From UBA8687 sp964564655 (lineage in GTDB: Bacteria > Nitrospinota > Nitrospinia > Nitrospinales > VA-1), in NCBI GenBank assembly GCA_964564655.1, contig CAZMBO010000011.1, positions 1 through 35,965 of the forward strand: 35,965 nucleotides of DNA. The letters run 5' to 3'. The translations under genes and the position numbers were made by a program. Below, one piece after another: positions 34,320-35,965 of the stretch. How positions within the stretch are numbered: the first letter of the stretch is position 1; each line of letters starts with the position of its first letter. The notes under the pieces are model-generated. The model was not told the origin of the DNA. It searched no databases and saw only the letters and a list, made by a program, of their open reading frames with translations.

Positions 34320-35015
34320 ATGGACTCCTTTTTCTTCGAACGCAAATCAAAACTTCATACCCTTCTAAAAAAATCCAAAGCAACGATACTGGATTTTGAT
34401 GGATTGCTCGCGGATTCGGAACCCTATCATTACAAAGCTTATAATGAGGTGTTTGAAAGATATGGTCACACCCTAAATAAAGCAGAATATTGGATAGAAT
34501 GGACCTCCAAGGGTAAAGGGATTGCAGGAGAAATCGAACGCCACAACTTAAAGCTGGATGTGAACCCGATAGATATTCGTAAACAGAAATTTGAAGTCTA
34601 CACCCGATTTTGTGAAAGTGGGGAAATCAAACTATTTCCAGAAGCTGTTCGTCTGATTGAACAGTTATCTTCGAATCTCAGGCTGGCAATTGCTTCCGGT
34701 TCCTGGGCAACAGATATTCGACACATTTTGCGAAATGCTGGTGCACTGGACTTGATTCCCGTCATACTCGGCAAAGAATCCGCTAAACGGGAAAAACCTT
34801 TTCCCGATATTTTTCTGAATGCTGCAGAAAAATTGGGTTATGCACCCGCAGAATGTTTTGTTTTGGAAGATGCTTTGAAAGGATTGAATGCGGCAAACGA
34901 TGCAGGCATGCCCTGTGTTATTATAAAAAACGACTTGAACCGAAATATTGATTTCAATGGTGCAGAAATAGTTTTCCCCAGCCTGACAGATTTTGTTTCT
35001 GCGTTGTCGAGTTAA
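34320..35015 (+). CDS. HAD-superfamily hydrolase (beta-phosphoglucomutase-like)
   Basis: 231 aa. Motif I is LDFDGLLADSEP (about residues 23-34, aspartate nucleophile), motif II is IASGSW, the catalytic lysine is in AKREKPFPD, and motif III is FVLEDALKGLNAAN. The cap is the alpha-helical type inserted after motif I. It would dephosphorylate or isomerise a small phosphate ester; the substrate is unknown. It starts 13 nt after lepB and may be co-transcribed. It converges on the last gene, 2 nt apart. Confidence 0.9.
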   Translation: MDSFFFERKSKLHTLLKKSKATILDFDGLLADSEPYHYKAYNEVFERYGHTLNKAEYWIEWTSKGKGIAGEIERHNLKLDVNPIDIRKQKFEVYTRFCESGEIKLFPEAVRLIEQLSSNLRLAIASGSWATDIRHILRNAGALDLIPVILGKESAKREKPFPDIFLNAAEKLGYAPAECFVLEDALKGLNAANDAGMPCVIIKNDLNRNIDFNGAEIVFPSLTDFVSALSS

Positions 35016-35017
35016 GA

Positions 35018-35959
35018 TTAATTTTGGGAATCGCTAACTATTTCCAATTCTTTTCTAAATCCCTTAAAAATATTTTGAATAGGCGGGATGAGTTTTTCTT
35101 TTAACTCCTCTGGAATCCAATTAATTTTTTCGACCGGCCAAGTTTCGATAGCCTTAATGTCGAGACCTTGTTTCTTAAATGGCCCTCCTAAGCTCTCCTC
35201 AAAACCATAAATCAGGGCATTATTAAAAACCATCTGGTAATGCTCGTTTATTTTCTCAGGATCATGGAGACCTTCCATAAATGCTTGCATCATCCTCTCA
35301 ATAATAGGGGCCGCGTGTTCTCGAAAGTCTTTACTACAGGCATTTTCAATAGTACGATAAATGATGATAATATCTTGCAAAAGATATTTAATATCCTTTG
35401 GATCTTTCTTTACAGGCCCTTTTTTTAAATTAAAAAAAGGTTTGTATTCCTTAATAATTCTTACCACATCGCTGATTATCGATTCTTCCCAAGGAACCTT
35501 GTTCCAGACAAAAAATGTTCTTAACCATCGAACTCTTTCCGTTGCATCCTCCATATGCATGGTCAGACTGGGTTTTGACTTATTACTATGGGGTAACGTA
35601 CCGCCCCACATTTTCAAGTCAAGTTCAATTTGGTATGGAGCAAAAGCCTCCTTATAAACGTCGGCATAAATCGCAACCAGTTTTTCCATATTCTCTTGTT
35701 TATCCAACGAACTGTTCTGCGGCAAGTTCACTATAGAGTAGAGTCTCCATATTCGGCGACGCGATAATCCATTGGGCTTGGCGATTAAATAAGTGCCCCC
35801 CCAGATCCCTGATGTAAACGAAAGGTCAAGCCCGTAGATTCCTTTTAGGCGACTGGAAACCTCTATAGCAATATTTTGGTATAACTCGTTTATGTAATAG
35901 AGGTTAATCAGGTGATTTTCAGAAAAGACCGGGCCCGAAGCTTTGGGTAAATTTGTCAT
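35018..35959 (-). CDS. Unknown protein
   Basis: 313 aa from ATG 35959; the upstream region is cut by the window edge. I recognise no family. It has no signal peptide, membrane helix, cysteine cluster or nucleotide loop. Visible traits are an N-terminal GIWGGTYLIAKPNGLSRRRIWR region, a second LKMWGGTLPHS segment near residue 119, and a helical C-terminal half rich in Lys, Glu and Ile. The two WGGT motifs are the only internal echo. The frame is long and free of stops, which supports a real gene. Confidence 0.65.
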   Translation of the reverse strand: MTNLPKASGPVFSENHLINLYYINELYQNIAIEVSSRLKGIYGLDLSFTSGIWGGTYLIAKPNGLSRRRIWRLYSIVNLPQNSSLDKQENMEKLVAIYADVYKEAFAPYQIELDLKMWGGTLPHSNKSKPSLTMHMEDATERVRWLRTFFVWNKVPWEESIISDVVRIIKEYKPFFNLKKGPVKKDPKDIKYLLQDIIIIYRTIENACSKDFREHAAPIIERMMQAFMEGLHDPEKINEHYQMVFNNALIYGFEESLGGPFKKQGLDIKAIETWPVEKINWIPEELKEKLIPPIQNIFKGFRKELEIVSDSQN

Positions 35960-35965
35960 GAAATA

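Overview
The window reads as bacterial chromosome, about 40% G+C by eye, densely packed with genes on both strands. It has no tRNA, rRNA, CRISPR array, transposase or phage gene. The gene set (split-type glycine decarboxylase GcvPA, a lone HndC-type NADH:ferredoxin-like flavoprotein, KamA, B12-type radical SAM paralogs, and a fused MFS/spermidine synthase with TPRs) suits a marine Nitrospinota-like or deltaproteobacterium-like lineage. That placement is inferred from gene content only. A 100-N gap flanked by an exact 55-bp duplication shows the sequence is a scaffold, probably from a metagenome or short-read assembly.

Layout. 1-2934 (-): a membrane-bound spermidine-synthase-like protein with a TPR tail, cut by the window edge. 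3039-5604 (-): a small acidic protein, a four-helix membrane protein and leucyl aminopeptidase PepA. 6015-7847 (+): a single-polypeptide NuoF/HndC-like flavoprotein with its own strong promoter and terminator. 8080-9654 (-): an orphan oligopeptide-binding lipoprotein. 9954-12101 (+): two tandem cytoplasmic leucine-rich-repeat proteins. 12249-15025 (-): an ATP-grasp-like protein, a glutaredoxin and lysine 2,3-aminomutase in one tight operon. 15140-17126: a Lon-substrate-domain protein (+) facing a DDAH-like amidinohydrolase and a GGCT-like protein (-). 17364-17696 (+): thioredoxin with a strong bidirectional-type terminator. 17889-20348 (-): the rpmH-rnpA-yidD-yidC cluster. 20637-24445 (+): two tandem B12-binding radical SAM paralogs, the second interrupted by the artificial gap. 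24528-25575 (-): a small operon of an unknown 90-aa protein, a Rieske-like all-cysteine protein and a cupin. 25772-27691 (+): a TPR protein and a dihydrolipoamide-dehydrogenase-like flavoprotein. 27698-30604 (-): gcvT-gcvH-gcvPA. 30717-35015 (+): a MobA-like nucleotidyltransferase, lepA, lepB and a HAD phosphatase. 35018-35959 (-): an unrecognised protein.

How genes fit together. GcvT, GcvH and GcvPA, with the convergent E3-like flavoprotein, could supply most of a glycine cleavage system, but GcvPB is not in the window. RpmH, RnpA, YidD and YidC form the classic ribosome/RNase P/membrane-insertion cluster, here without dnaA, jag or mnmE beside it. The least explained groups are: (i) the ATP-grasp/glutaredoxin/KamA operon, which suggests production and possible ligation of beta-lysine; (ii) the paired radical SAM proteins with CX4CX2C cluster spacing; (iii) the Rieske-like protein whose expected His ligands are absent and which is rich in Cys; (iv) the tandem LRR pair. 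All functions are read from visible motifs; no database search was possible.
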